Of a DNA stretch of 64,000 nucleotides, positions 42,817 to 51,253 are shown piece after piece. The DNA comes from Sphingobium chlorophenolicum. Lineage in GTDB: Bacteria; Pseudomonadota; Alphaproteobacteria; Sphingomonadales; Sphingomonadaceae. Below the pieces are notes generated by a model. It worked only from the letters and a program-made list of their open reading frames with translations, was not told where the DNA came from and made no database searches. Where the stretch lies: the NCBI RefSeq assembly GCF_000722875.1, contig NZ_JFHR01000017.1, positions 39,565 to 103,564 on the forward strand, given 5' to 3'. The stretch's first letter is position 1. Each line of letters begins with the position of its first letter. Position numbers and translations under genes: made by a program.

Positions 42817-43442
42817 TACAGCTTCGGCACGTCCATGCCGCGCACGACCGCCGGGCGCGCGCCGACCTCATCGTACCAGCGCTTCACGTTGGGAATCCTG
42901 TCCCATTCGATGCCGTGAAGCTCGAACCGGTTGACCCAGGGATAGGCGGCGATGTCCGCTATGCTGTAATCGGCTCCGGCGATGAACGGCCCCTGCGCAA
43001 GCTGCCCGTCCAGAACCCCATAGAGGCGATGCACTTCCTTTTCGTAGCGGGCGAGGGAATAGGTTTCCCCCGTCGCATAGCGGCGGAAGTGGTGAAGCTG
43101 CCCCATCATCGGCCCCAGGCCGCCCATCTGGAACATCAGCCATTGCAGCACCTGCATCTGGCGCGCCGGTTCCGTCGGCCACAGCGGGCTGGCGAATTTC
43201 TGCGCGAGGTAGATCAGGATCGCCCCGGATTCCGCCAGGGTCAGCGGCTTGCCGTCCGGCCCGTCGGGATCGACGATGACCGGAATCTTGTTGTTGGCAT
43301 TGAGGGCGAGGAATTCCGGCGCGAACTGCTCGTCCTTCATGATGTTGACCGGGTGCGCCGCATAGGGGACGCCCAGTTCCTCCAGCAGGATGGAGACTTT
43401 TCGGCCGTTGGGCGTGCCCCAGGTATAAAGCTGGATGGTCAT
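42816..43442 (-). CDS. Glutathione S-transferase, YfcG/Nu-like (second of two)
   Basis: A 208-residue GST with an N-terminal QLYTWGTPNGRKVSILLEEL, then NANNKIPVIVDPDGPDGKPL and AESGAILIYLA, a pattern seen in the Nu-class YfcG/YghU group. These can have disulfide-bond oxidoreductase activity. The start at 43442 overlaps the stop of the YciI-like gene (TGATG). Its presence between ring-cleavage genes suggests a role in handling quinone or maleylacetate-like intermediates (inference). Confidence 0.85.
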   Translation of the reverse strand: MTIQLYTWGTPNGRKVSILLEELGVPYAAHPVNIMKDEQFAPEFLALNANNKIPVIVDPDGPDGKPLTLAESGAILIYLAQKFASPLWPTEPARQMQVLQWLMFQMGGLGPMMGQLHHFRRYATGETYSLARYEKEVHRLYGVLDGQLAQGPFIAGADYSIADIAAYPWVNRFELHGIEWDRIPNVKRWYDEVGARPAVVRGMDVPKL

Positions 43443-43750
43443 CAGGACGCGTCCGCAAGGTCGGGATTGCCCGCCGTCCAGTTCCACGGGCGGATGCTGA
43501 CCGATCCGACCAGCCCTGCCAGCCGGTAGGGATCGTTGGCGGAAAACGCCTCGACCTTTTCAATCGAATCCGCCTCCACCACGATCAGCGAACCCACCAT
43601 GGTTTCGCCGTCCTCGGCCAGCATCGGGCCGCCCAGCATCAGGCGAACCGGAGCATCCGGGCTATGGAGATATTCGCGGTGCGCGGCGCGGGTCTTCATG
43701 CGGACATCCAGCATGTCCGGCTTGTCCAGGGCGTAGATGGCGAAATACAT
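43442..43750 (-). CDS. YciI-like ferredoxin-fold protein
   Basis: A 102-residue dimeric alpha/beta-barrel candidate: YFAIYALDKPDMLDVRMKTR, then AHREYL, GGPMLAEDG and SLIVVEADSIEKVEAFSANDPY. The HREYL and DPY elements match YciI-family proteins, some of which are muconolactone-isomerase-like or dehydrochlorinases. The start at 43750 follows GAGGTCGG. It directly follows the intradiol dioxygenase gene (10 bp gap), so it could act on the ring-cleavage product. A relative is encoded at 47440-47718. Confidence 0.83.
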   Translation of the reverse strand: MYFAIYALDKPDMLDVRMKTRAAHREYLHSPDAPVRLMLGGPMLAEDGETMVGSLIVVEADSIEKVEAFSANDPYRLAGLVGSVSIRPWNWTAGNPDLADAS

Positions 43751-43760
43751 GGGTCCGACC

Positions 43761-44630
43761 TCAGTGCTGGGGGTGAAGCACGAAGCGATAGTCGAGCGTG
43801 TAGAAGGGCACGTCGACAGTCTCTCCGGTGGGCGCGACCCCCGGTTCGTGGCGGACATATTGGCCGACGCACGAACCGCGCACGCCGAAGACCGAGTCGG
43901 AGTCGAGATAATCGTCCCCTTCGACGAAGACGTGGGTGATCAGGGGATCGAATCCGGGTTTCTCAACCTTGTAATGCATGTGGGCGGGCCGCATCGGGCT
44001 GCGCTTCGTGGCGTTCAGCATGGCGCCGACCGTGCCGTCCACCGGGATGGGATAGCTTTTGGGCAGGATCGAACGGAAGCTGAACCGGCCCTCCGCATCG
44101 GTACGGAAAACGCCGCGCAGGGCCGCGTCGTCCAGCGTCCAGTCGGGCGACTGAACGTCGTAGAAACCTTCGGCGTCGGCCTGCCATACGTCGACCATTG
44201 CATCTGCGACCGGGCCGTCGGGCGAAACCACCTCAGCCCGGACGAACAGCGGATCGCCCGCCGTGCCGTTGGAAAGGTCGCTGCCATGGGATTCGTGGGG
44301 GGGCGCGCCCTCGACATGGAAGGGGCCGAACACGGTTTGTTCGGTCACTTCGGGTGGACGACTGTGGTTCTGGGCGACGACCAGCATGGACAAGCCCAGC
44401 GTGTCGGACAACAGGATGAATTCCTGGCGAATGTCGGTGCAAAGATGTCCCGTGCGGGTTAGAAAATTGATGCCTTCCATCCACTCCGCTTCGGTCAGCT
44501 TGGTTTCCCGCGCAAAGTCATGCAGATGCTTGACGAGCGAGGTCAAAATCTCAAGCAGTCGCGGATCGGGCGTGTTTTCAAACCGGCGCAGGACTTCCTG
44601 GGTGATATTAAATTCGTTCAGATCGCGCAT
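43761..44630 (-). CDS. Intradiol ring-cleavage dioxygenase, hydroxyquinol 1,2-dioxygenase-like
   Basis: A 289-residue non-heme Fe(III) dioxygenase. Predicted iron ligands are Tyr157 (GFYDVQ), Tyr193 (KSYPIP), His217 and His219 (PAHMHYKV). The N-terminal helical dimerisation domain (LHDFARETKLTEAEWMEGI) and EQTVFGPFHV are typical of catechol/hydroxyquinol 1,2-dioxygenases. Length and the GFYDVQ-x3-W context favour hydroxyquinol (giving maleylacetate) over catechol. It is the first gene of the operon with YciI, two GSTs and the RutE-like reductase. Confidence 0.88.
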   Translation of the reverse strand: MRDLNEFNITQEVLRRFENTPDPRLLEILTSLVKHLHDFARETKLTEAEWMEGINFLTRTGHLCTDIRQEFILLSDTLGLSMLVVAQNHSRPPEVTEQTVFGPFHVEGAPPHESHGSDLSNGTAGDPLFVRAEVVSPDGPVADAMVDVWQADAEGFYDVQSPDWTLDDAALRGVFRTDAEGRFSFRSILPKSYPIPVDGTVGAMLNATKRSPMRPAHMHYKVEKPGFDPLITHVFVEGDDYLDSDSVFGVRGSCVGQYVRHEPGVAPTGETVDVPFYTLDYRFVLHPQH

Positions 44631-44820
44631 TACGAAACTCCAAGCGCCTCCAGATCGGGCGTCAATTCGGGGCCTCTATCGTCCCATTCGGGTGAGCCGC
44701 TCCTGTGAGAAAATGCGATTTTCATGCAGAAACTGGCTGAGCGACATCCGCCCGAAGGCGGCCGGTTCGATAGAGAGGGGGATGAAATCCGGCCCCGATC
44801 ATGCGGGACCGTCTTTCGGC

Positions 44821-45861
44821 TCAGGCTGCCTTGCCGGTCTTCTGTTCCTCGCGGACCAGGCGGTCGACCAGGCGGTTGTACAATATCGTTCCCTTGTCGC
44901 CGGCCGCCGGCATGATCCGCCGGTCCGGATCCAGGTCGATGATGCGCTGCTGTCCTTCGATCATCTCATTATCCTCGGCAAAGGCCTTGAGGGTGATGTC
45001 CCAGACGAAATCCACCTGCGCCGGGTCTGCGGGGGCGCGCAGACCGTTCGAGAAGAAGTAGCGCGTCGTCCTTGAGGTCGTCGGGGTCACCGCCTGCGCG
45101 GAATAAAGGTGCATCAGTTCGATGCCCTCCGGTGGCTCGACATGGCCGATGCGCTCGATGGTGCCCAGCGGCAACGCCTTGACCGTCAGGCACAATATGC
45201 CGGGGACGAAATAATCATAGACCAGATAGAAATCGAAATGGACGGGCGAATCCGGCATGCCCACCGGCGGCTGATCCACCACCCAGCGTTCGATCCGCAC
45301 GCCGCGATCGATCATGGCGACCTTCGCCTGCGTGTTCGCAAAATCCTCGTTCGCGCCGAAACTGTCGGCATGCACGAAGGACAGGTGGCTGAAATCGGTC
45401 AGATTGTCGTTGATGAGCCGCGCTTCGGCGGCATAATCCAGCGTTCCGTGCCGCAGCGCCCAGCCGGGATCGTCGATGCCGTTGACGCGGGGGATCAGCC
45501 CTTCGTCCGCGCGCGCCGGATCGCCCATCCAGACCCAGACCCAGCTATCCTGTTCCGCGACCGGATAGCTTCTGACGCGCGCGATGGACGGAATCTCCTC
45601 CTGGCCGGGGATGCCGACGACCCGCCCGCCCGCGTCGAACAGGAATCCGTGATACATGCAGCGCAGGTTCGCCCCTTCGCACCGGCCCAGCGACAGCGGC
45701 GCCAGGCGGTGGACGCAGCGATCCTCCAGCGCGTGCACGGCGCCCGCTTCGTTGCGCCAGATGACGACGGGCTGGTCCAGGATCATCATGCCCTTGGGCT
45801 TGCCCGCAGGGATATCCTCGGTCCAACCGGCGACATACCAGGCATTTCGAACATAGGTCAT
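44821..45861 (-). CDS. Rieske non-heme iron oxygenase, vanillate O-demethylase (VanA)-like
   Basis: A 346-residue oxygenase alpha subunit. The Rieske [2Fe-2S] site is Cys49-x-His51 and Cys68-x2-His71 (CMYHGF); the mononuclear iron site is Asn153-x2-Asp156-x2-His159-x4-His164 in NLTDFSHLSFVH. N-terminal VRNAWYVAGW is the usual opening for VanA/dicamba demethylase-type enzymes. No reductase (VanB) gene is adjacent, so an electron-transfer partner must be encoded elsewhere. It likely demethylates a methoxy-aromatic upstream of ring cleavage. Confidence 0.88.
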   Translation of the reverse strand: MTYVRNAWYVAGWTEDIPAGKPKGMMILDQPVVIWRNEAGAVHALEDRCVHRLAPLSLGRCEGANLRCMYHGFLFDAGGRVVGIPGQEEIPSIARVRSYPVAEQDSWVWVWMGDPARADEGLIPRVNGIDDPGWALRHGTLDYAAEARLINDNLTDFSHLSFVHADSFGANEDFANTQAKVAMIDRGVRIERWVVDQPPVGMPDSPVHFDFYLVYDYFVPGILCLTVKALPLGTIERIGHVEPPEGIELMHLYSAQAVTPTTSRTTRYFFSNGLRAPADPAQVDFVWDITLKAFAEDNEMIEGQQRIIDLDPDRRIMPAAGDKGTILYNRLVDRLVREEQKTGKAA

Positions 45862-46224
45862 CGAACATCCCTCTCGCTATATTTCCCGGATCGGTTCATT
45901 TTATCGGCGTCGGCCCAAGGCCTTCGCGGCATCGTGCAGGATCGCGGAATCCGGACCCGTCGCGGCATGGCGCCGCTCGCTTATCCGGCGCGTTTCATGT
46001 GCATGGAAAAAGGGCCGTCAAATGCCGGGCGGATGCGGCATCGAAACACATTGGCGGCGTGGAGCCCGCTCAAAAGAAGCATTCCGGCTCAGAATATCCT
46101 CCCACGGCTTATCTTATCGTCGCTTCTGCCATTGGGCGAAGCGGCGGTGCCTGTAGGAAAGTGCCATTCTTCTACATGAAATCGCCTGTGCAACCGGCGT
46201 TGCGCCCGGCGCGGGGCGGATCGG
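45862..46224. other. 363-bp intergenic region between AraC and Rieske oxygenase genes
   Basis: Both neighbours are on the minus strand. The region should contain the Rieske gene promoter. I see no open frame with a ribosome-binding site, no strong palindrome and no repeat of the CCTCCCCAT family. Confidence 0.5.
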
Positions 46225-47130
46225 TCAGCCCTGGGCGGACCGGCGATAATTTCCGGGCGTCGCCCCGACATGCCGCCGGAAAGTGTGGGTCAGATGCTCC
46301 TGATGCGAAAAGCCGCAGCTATAGGCGATCTGCGCCAGCGACTGGTCGCTATGCGAAAGCAGCCGCTTCGCCCGCTCGACGCGCCGCCGCAGGACGAATT
46401 GATGGGGCGAAACGCCGGTCGCCAGCTTGAACTGGCGGACGAAATGGGAAACGCTGAGGCCGCCGACCAGGCTCAGTTCATGGAGCTGGATCGGCCGTTC
46501 CAGATGGGCTTCGACGAAATCCTCCACGCGCTTCAGCCTGCCCCGCGCCAATCCCCGGTTGTTGGCGGCGGCGGGCGCGGGCTGCGCCGAATAATCGTGC
46601 CGGATCAGCCGGGCCGCGATCGCCAGCGCCATCTGGTCCACGTAGAGCGCGGTGGAACTGCCCCCCGACGCGGCCACGCTTCTGACTTCCAGGGCCAGTT
46701 GTTCCAGCAATTCGTCGCGCTGGCCGACTCGCGGGCGAAGACGGATGCCGTCGGGATAATCATAGCCCAGCGATGCCGCGACCTCGTTGACGATGCTGCT
46801 GCGGATATAGAGATGCAGGGTTTCGACCGAATTTTCCAACTCGATGGAAAAGGGCGAATTGGCGGGCCACAGGCACAGGCCGCCCGGCGGGATGACGGTC
46901 GTGATCTTCTTGTCCTCGATCACGCCGGTGATCTGGGCCGGGCCGCCCAGATGGAATACGAGCAGATGGTCCGGCACCGGTTCGGCCGACGCCTCGAACG
47001 GCTGCTCCTCCTGTTCCGACAGGAACAGCGATGTCCAACCCAGAGCGGCGCTCGAAATCTGGACCGGATTCCCGGAGCTGGCGAACAGCCCATGGGTGTC
47101 GCCGATATCGAAATGTGCCGCCGCCGCCAT
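46225..47130 (-). CDS. AraC-family transcriptional regulator
   Basis: A 301-residue regulator. The N-terminal sensor half is cupin-like (VFHLGGPAQITG, VIPPGGLCLWPA); the C-terminal about 100 residues form the double HTH (LSVSHFVRQFKLATGVSPHQ, then SLAQIAYSCGFSHQEHLTHT). The start at 47130 follows GGAGGAGAG. It is divergent from the YciI-like gene at 47440, and the spacer contains a 14-bp tandem direct repeat suited to AraC-type binding. Likely target genes are the YciI gene and perhaps the Rieske oxygenase downstream. Confidence 0.88.
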   Translation of the reverse strand: MAAAAHFDIGDTHGLFASSGNPVQISSAALGWTSLFLSEQEEQPFEASAEPVPDHLLVFHLGGPAQITGVIEDKKITTVIPPGGLCLWPANSPFSIELENSVETLHLYIRSSIVNEVAASLGYDYPDGIRLRPRVGQRDELLEQLALEVRSVAASGGSSTALYVDQMALAIAARLIRHDYSAQPAPAAANNRGLARGRLKRVEDFVEAHLERPIQLHELSLVGGLSVSHFVRQFKLATGVSPHQFVLRRRVERAKRLLSHSDQSLAQIAYSCGFSHQEHLTHTFRRHVGATPGNYRRSAQG

Positions 47131-47291
47131 CACTCTCCTCCACAAAACGCACGTCGGGCGCAGCCGATCGGCGCGCCCCGCTTCCCGACTTTCATGGGTG
47201 CCTCCCGCCGACCATAAGCCGCTTTGCCGCAAAAATACAGGGGGTCCATGGCGGGGGCAGGGGAAGGGTCGCGCCCGGCCGTCCCGGATCG

Positions 47292-47336
47292 CAGCAAGAT
47301 TATGCAAAAAAACGGCTGCCGACAGCAGGATTATGC
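47292..47336. promoter_or_regulatory. Tandem direct repeat, candidate AraC-type operator
   Basis: CAGCAAGATTATGC (47292-47305) and CAGCAGGATTATGC (47323-47336) differ at one of 14 positions and are spaced 31 bp start to start, about three helical turns. This is the geometry of AraC-family activator sites. The second copy ends 103 bp before the YciI-like ATG. Confidence 0.55.
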
Positions 47337-47439
47337 CGTAGCGATGCCGTCAAGGTGCGGCATCCGCCTAGAAGCCCTGTCGTGGACGACGACGATCGAT
47401 CTTCCATATCCCAGGGCGAAACCAATGGAGAGAAGACCT

Positions 47440-47718
47440 ATGCTTTACCTGCGCATGTGCTTTGACAAACCCGATATGCTGGCGCTCCGCGAAGAACATC
47501 GCCAGGCCCATCGCGCCTATCTCGCTTCGGGCGTGGTCAAGCTGTTGCAGGCCGGTCCGATGATGTCGGACGACGACAGCCACAATATCGGCAGCTTCAT
47601 GGTGGTGGAAGCGGACGACCTTCAGACCGTGAAGAAATTCCACGATGAAGACCCCTTCACCAAGGTAGGCCTCTTCGACGAAGTGCGCATCTGCCACTGG
47701 GATCGCCACATCGGCTAA
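47440..47718 (+). CDS. YciI-like ferredoxin-fold protein
   Basis: A 92-residue protein related to the one at 43442-43750: YLRMCFDKPDMLALREEHRQ, AHRAYL, QAGPMMSDD and FMVVEADDLQTVKKFHDEDPF. The start at 47440 follows GGAGAGAAG; the ATG at 47425 is less well placed. It is expressed divergently from the AraC gene and ends just before a repeat element. A small dimeric enzyme acting on a ring-fission product is plausible but unproven. Confidence 0.82.
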   Translation: MLYLRMCFDKPDMLALREEHRQAHRAYLASGVVKLLQAGPMMSDDDSHNIGSFMVVEADDLQTVKKFHDEDPFTKVGLFDEVRICHWDRHIG

Positions 47719-47723
47719 CCTCA

Positions 47724-47875
47724 ATTCCTCCCTACGCGCAGCGTGGGGAGGGGGACCATGCGAAGCATGGTGGAGGGGAAATTCGGAGGTCGTGCCCCTT
47801 TCCCCTCCACCAGCCTTCGGCTGGTCCCCCTCCCCATCTATCGATGGGGAGGAATTAGGATAGGTCCACCCAATC
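47724..47875. repeat. Composite palindromic intergenic repeat
   Basis: Contains TTCCTCCCTACGCGCAGCGT, ACCATGCGAAGCATGGT, GGAGGTCGTGCCCC, CCAGCCTTCGGCTGG and CCATCTATCGATGGGGAGG. It belongs to the dispersed repeat family and lies between the converging YciI and PilZ-HTH genes. Confidence 0.8.
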
Positions 47876-47912
47876 CCCCCATTCCGGCAAGTCCAGAACT
47901 TGCGAATCCACC

Positions 47913-48680
47913 CTAAAATTCGATGGAAATCCGGACGCTGGATTTGTGCACGCCCGCCGCTTCGGCGATGCGCGTCCTCGACAGGTCGATAATGTCCCGC
48001 AACGGCCGGGCATAGGCTTCCGGGCCTGATTTCACGGCTTCGGGCGCCGGGGCTTCCCCCGCGCCGAACAGCAATTGCTGTTCGGTCAGCCCGAAAAGGG
48101 CGGCCAGGATGAGCAGATTTTCCCTGCGCGGCTTGGTCCGGCCCGTTTCCCATCCCCAGAGCGTGGGTTTGCTGAACCCCGTTTTCCCCGACAGGGCGGC
48201 GCGGCTCAGGCCCCGTTCCCGCCGCAGCCTGCGCAGCCGTTCGGGAAGCCCTTCGTCGACTGGCGCGGCAATGTCCGGGGAAGCGGACGGCTCGACCGGA
48301 TCGCCCAGCGGCTTCGCCTCGTCCTGCTTCGGATTGCGCAGCCTCACCGCGCTCACCACGCCCTGCGGCAGCGGCTGGTCGAAGCGGCAACCGAACAGCG
48401 ATTCATTCTGCCAGACGATGCGCGCCGTGACTTGTTCGGCATCGGGCAGGGCCAGCATGATGCTTTGCCCGATCTTCAGCTTCGACCGGGTTTCCACCAG
48501 CATGCCTGCCGTGGAAATATCATGGATCACGACATTTTCGCGCCCGTCCCCCGTCGCGTCCGCATCCAGCGCGCCGGACAGTTCCAGCCGGATGCGCCAG
48601 CGAGCGGCCTCGCGCCTGTTATCGGACTCCGGCGGCTGTTCTACGATCGCGTGAATAGGCATATTGTCGACTTTTCGCAT
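47913..48680 (-). CDS. PilZ domain fused to XRE-type helix-turn-helix
   Basis: A 255-residue two-domain protein. Residues about 20-118 form a PilZ domain with both c-di-GMP motifs intact: RREAAR (R-x3-R) and DISTAGM (D-x-S-x2-G). Residues about 143-205 form an XRE/Cro-like HTH (LPERLRRLRRERGLSRAALS, GFSKPTLWGWETGRTKP). This suggests a transcription factor responsive to cyclic di-GMP (inference). The start at 48680 lacks a strong ribosome-binding site, and ATG at 48662 is an alternative. Its stop is close to a repeat element. Confidence 0.82.
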   Translation of the reverse strand: MRKVDNMPIHAIVEQPPESDNRREAARWRIRLELSGALDADATGDGRENVVIHDISTAGMLVETRSKLKIGQSIMLALPDAEQVTARIVWQNESLFGCRFDQPLPQGVVSAVRLRNPKQDEAKPLGDPVEPSASPDIAAPVDEGLPERLRRLRRERGLSRAALSGKTGFSKPTLWGWETGRTKPRRENLLILAALFGLTEQQLLFGAGEAPAPEAVKSGPEAYARPLRDIIDLSRTRIAEAAGVHKSSVRISIEF

Positions 48681-48743
48681 GGGCGGGTTTCCGGAATGTT
48701 AATAGGCCGCGCTTTGCGGAGCAAACGGACGGACGTGGACATC

Positions 48744-48905
48744 AATTCCTCCCTACGCGCAGCGTGGGGAGGGTCGAAGAGAGGCACGTGACTCTCTTCG
48801 ACGTTTGCGTAGCAAATGGTGGAGGGGAAATTCGCAGGTCGCGCCCCTTCCCCTCCACCAGCCTTCGGCTGGTCCCCCTCCCCATCTCTCGATGGGGAGG
48901 AATAG
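48744..48905. repeat. Composite palindromic repeat with an 80-bp segment duplicated at 58193
   Basis: It carries the usual family arms plus an inserted hairpin, GGTCGAAGAGAG...CTCTCTTCGACG, followed by TTTGCGTAGCAAATGG. The stretch 48753-48832 reappears almost unchanged at 58193-58272. It is located between the PilZ-HTH and hybrid kinase genes. Confidence 0.8.
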
Positions 48906-48950
48906 GACAGGTCCGCTCTCCCTCAAATCGCTCAGTCCCTACAACCCAAA

Positions 48951-50690
48951 TCATCCCCGGCCCTGCCCGGACTGATCCAGCGCCGCCATCAACTGGACCG
49001 ACAGGTCCTGGATGGTGAACGGCTTGGCCAGCAGGGGAACGCCCTCCTTCGCGGCGGAGGCGGCCGCCGCGCTGTACCCGGTCATCAGCATCGTTCCCAG
49101 ATGCGGCCATAGCTGCCTGATCTTCAACGCCAGTTCCATGCCGCTGACTTCGCCGGGCATGATCATATCCGACAGGATCAGGGAAAAATCACCCTTCCGC
49201 TCCAGCCTGCGGAGCGCCTCGTCGCCATTGTCGACCCGCTCCGTCTCATAACCCAGCGCCGTCAGCATGCCGCCCACCGTGTCGGCGACCGTGTCGTCAT
49301 CCTCCACCAGCAGGATGCGATGCGTGCCGAATGCGGCCATCGGTTCGGGCGGACTGTCGGCGTCCCTGGGCATCAGCGGGGACCGGGGCAGCAACAGGGT
49401 GATGGTCGTCCCCTGTCCGACGATGCTGTCCACCAGCACCTCTCCGCCCGACGCGCGCGCGAAGCCATAGACCTGGCTCAGGCCCAGTCCCGTGCCCTGG
49501 CCGACCTCCTTGGTGGTGTAGAAGGGTTCGAATATCTTGTTGACCAGATCGGGCGCGATGCCCGCCCCGCTGTCGGTCACGGCGATCCGCACCCGGTCGG
49601 GCCGCTCGCCATTGCCGGGAATGTTCGCGCCCTCGATCACGATGCCCCCGCCCCTCTGCATGGCGTCGCGCGCGTTGAGGGCGATGTTCAGGATCGCGAC
49701 CTCCAGTTCCGACGCGTCCACCTCCACCGGCCAAAGGTCGGCGGGCAGGTGCATGGCGACCTCTATGCTCTCGCCCAGCGACCGTTCCAGCAGCGCGTCC
49801 ATGCCCCTGATCCGCGCGCGGGGATCGATGACCTCGGGGTTCAACGGCGACCGGCGGGAAAAGGCCAGAAGCTGCCGCGTCAATTTCGCGCCCCGGTCGA
49901 CGGCCTGACGTATTCCCGCCTTCAGCTTCGCCAGCCTGACCGGATCGCTGGTGCGCTCCATCAGGTCCAGCCCGCCGGACGCGACCATCAGCAGATTGTT
50001 GAAGTCATGCGCCACGCCGCCGGTCAACTGCCCCATGGCCTCCATCTTCTGCGACTGGCGCAGCGCTTCTTCCGCCTGCTGGCGTCCGGCGATCTCCGCC
50101 CGCAGCGCCTGGTGCGACCGCCGCAGCGAGGAATAGGACGCCGCCAGCATCACGATCAGCACCGACGCCGCGATCACGATCAGCGCGATTCCCAGATAGC
50201 GGGTCAGCCTGCGCGACAGGCTGTCCATGGTCGACAGCAGATAGACGGAACCCAGTTGCGTGCCGCGCTCGCGCACGGGCACGCTGACCGCCAGCGCGCC
50301 GGGGGCCGCCGCCTGCCTGGCCTCCTCCGCCCGGCGGGGCAGGCTGGCGGACCGGCGGGCGAATCCGGCGGCGAAGGCGCCCCGGCCGTCATAGGCGGCG
50401 ACCGCGACGATCTGGGGGTCGGCCTTCAGCGCGTTCAGATATTCCTGCAGGGCGGCATTGTCCTCGAACGCCAGGGGCGCGGCGATGCCGCTGGCCAGGA
50501 TCTGCGCCTGGACGGTGGTCTGCCGCAGCTTTTCGACGCGGCCAAGCTGTTCGAGCTGATAGGCGGCGGCCAGACCGGCGACCATCAGCAACAGGGCGAT
50601 CAGCACGGCGGAAAGCGGCGTCGCCATCTGCGTGACGATATTGCCCATGCTCAGCCTGCTATCGGGCCTGTTTTCAGGAACATCCTTCAT
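48951..50690 (-). CDS. Hybrid sensor histidine kinase with CHASE8-like periplasmic domain and C-terminal receiver
   Basis: A 579-residue membrane kinase. TM1 is at about 24-45, the periplasmic segment at 46-163 (with LASGIAAPLAFEDNAALQEY) resembles CHASE8, and TM2 lies at about 165-185. Then comes a short HAMP-like linker, phosphoacceptor His228 (GGVAHDFNNLL), an ATPase domain (LNARDAM, DSGAGIAPD, GTGLGLSQVYG) and a REC domain with phosphoacceptor Asp508 (LSDMIMPG) and Lys556. It overlaps the yfiR-like gene by 4 bp, so the two proteins are probably functional partners in the envelope. Confidence 0.87.
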   Translation of the reverse strand: MKDVPENRPDSRLSMGNIVTQMATPLSAVLIALLLMVAGLAAAYQLEQLGRVEKLRQTTVQAQILASGIAAPLAFEDNAALQEYLNALKADPQIVAVAAYDGRGAFAAGFARRSASLPRRAEEARQAAAPGALAVSVPVRERGTQLGSVYLLSTMDSLSRRLTRYLGIALIVIAASVLIVMLAASYSSLRRSHQALRAEIAGRQQAEEALRQSQKMEAMGQLTGGVAHDFNNLLMVASGGLDLMERTSDPVRLAKLKAGIRQAVDRGAKLTRQLLAFSRRSPLNPEVIDPRARIRGMDALLERSLGESIEVAMHLPADLWPVEVDASELEVAILNIALNARDAMQRGGGIVIEGANIPGNGERPDRVRIAVTDSGAGIAPDLVNKIFEPFYTTKEVGQGTGLGLSQVYGFARASGGEVLVDSIVGQGTTITLLLPRSPLMPRDADSPPEPMAAFGTHRILLVEDDDTVADTVGGMLTALGYETERVDNGDEALRRLERKGDFSLILSDMIMPGEVSGMELALKIRQLWPHLGTMLMTGYSAAAASAAKEGVPLLAKPFTIQDLSVQLMAALDQSGQGRG

Positions 50691-51253
50691 TTTCTGTCCA
50701 CCGCGATTGCAAGGCCCAGCAATTTGGAACTGATGCGCAGGCCATGGGCGCGGGCGGCGCCGTCATCGATCTGGAAGCGCACGCGGCCATTCTGCCTGAC
50801 GAATTCGATCATCGCTCCGGCGGGTCCGGCGCCCTTGTCCGCGACGGTCAGGACCGGCTTGCCCTCGGCCGCCGTAAAGGGCGCATAGCCCGCATCCGCC
50901 GATGGGCCCGCGAACAATATGTGGCATCCGGGCGGAGCGGGATCGCCCACCGCCCGCCGGACGACGACGGGACGGTTCGCCATTTTCTGCCCGCGCACGA
51001 CATCGTTCAGCAGCGCGCCGAACGGATCGTCCCCCACGACGCAGATGACAAAGGCCCGTTCCGACGTGGCGAAAGCCTCCGGCGGCCATTCCACGAAGGG
51101 CGCGAATTTGAACAGGAAATTGGCCTGCACCGCCCGTTCCAGCGTGGCGGGCGCCGTCGCCGAAGCGGTTCCGACGAAGAGCGACAGGAATGACAGGGCG
51201 GCCCATCGCCGCCGCCTGCGTCCTTTGCGCGGGGGCGGCCTCAGATCGTGCAT
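50687..51253 (-). CDS. yfiR: YfiR-family periplasmic protein (DUF4154)
   Basis: A 188-residue secreted protein with a positively charged start and hydrophobic signal region (cleavage near SATA, residues 31-34). LERAVQANFLFKFAPFVEWP and FVICVVGDDPFGALLN are hallmark YfiR segments; FAGPSADAGY and GAMIEFVRQNGRVRFQID follow. Cys71 and Cys110 are the only cysteines and may form a disulfide. In Pseudomonas YfiR inhibits the CHASE8-containing cyclase YfiN; here the neighbouring CHASE8-like protein is a kinase. It overlaps the TonB receptor gene by 13 bp. Confidence 0.86.
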   Translation of the reverse strand: MHDLRPPPRKGRRRRRWAALSFLSLFVGTASATAPATLERAVQANFLFKFAPFVEWPPEAFATSERAFVICVVGDDPFGALLNDVVRGQKMANRPVVVRRAVGDPAPPGCHILFAGPSADAGYAPFTAAEGKPVLTVADKGAGPAGAMIEFVRQNGRVRFQIDDGAARAHGLRISSKLLGLAIAVDRK

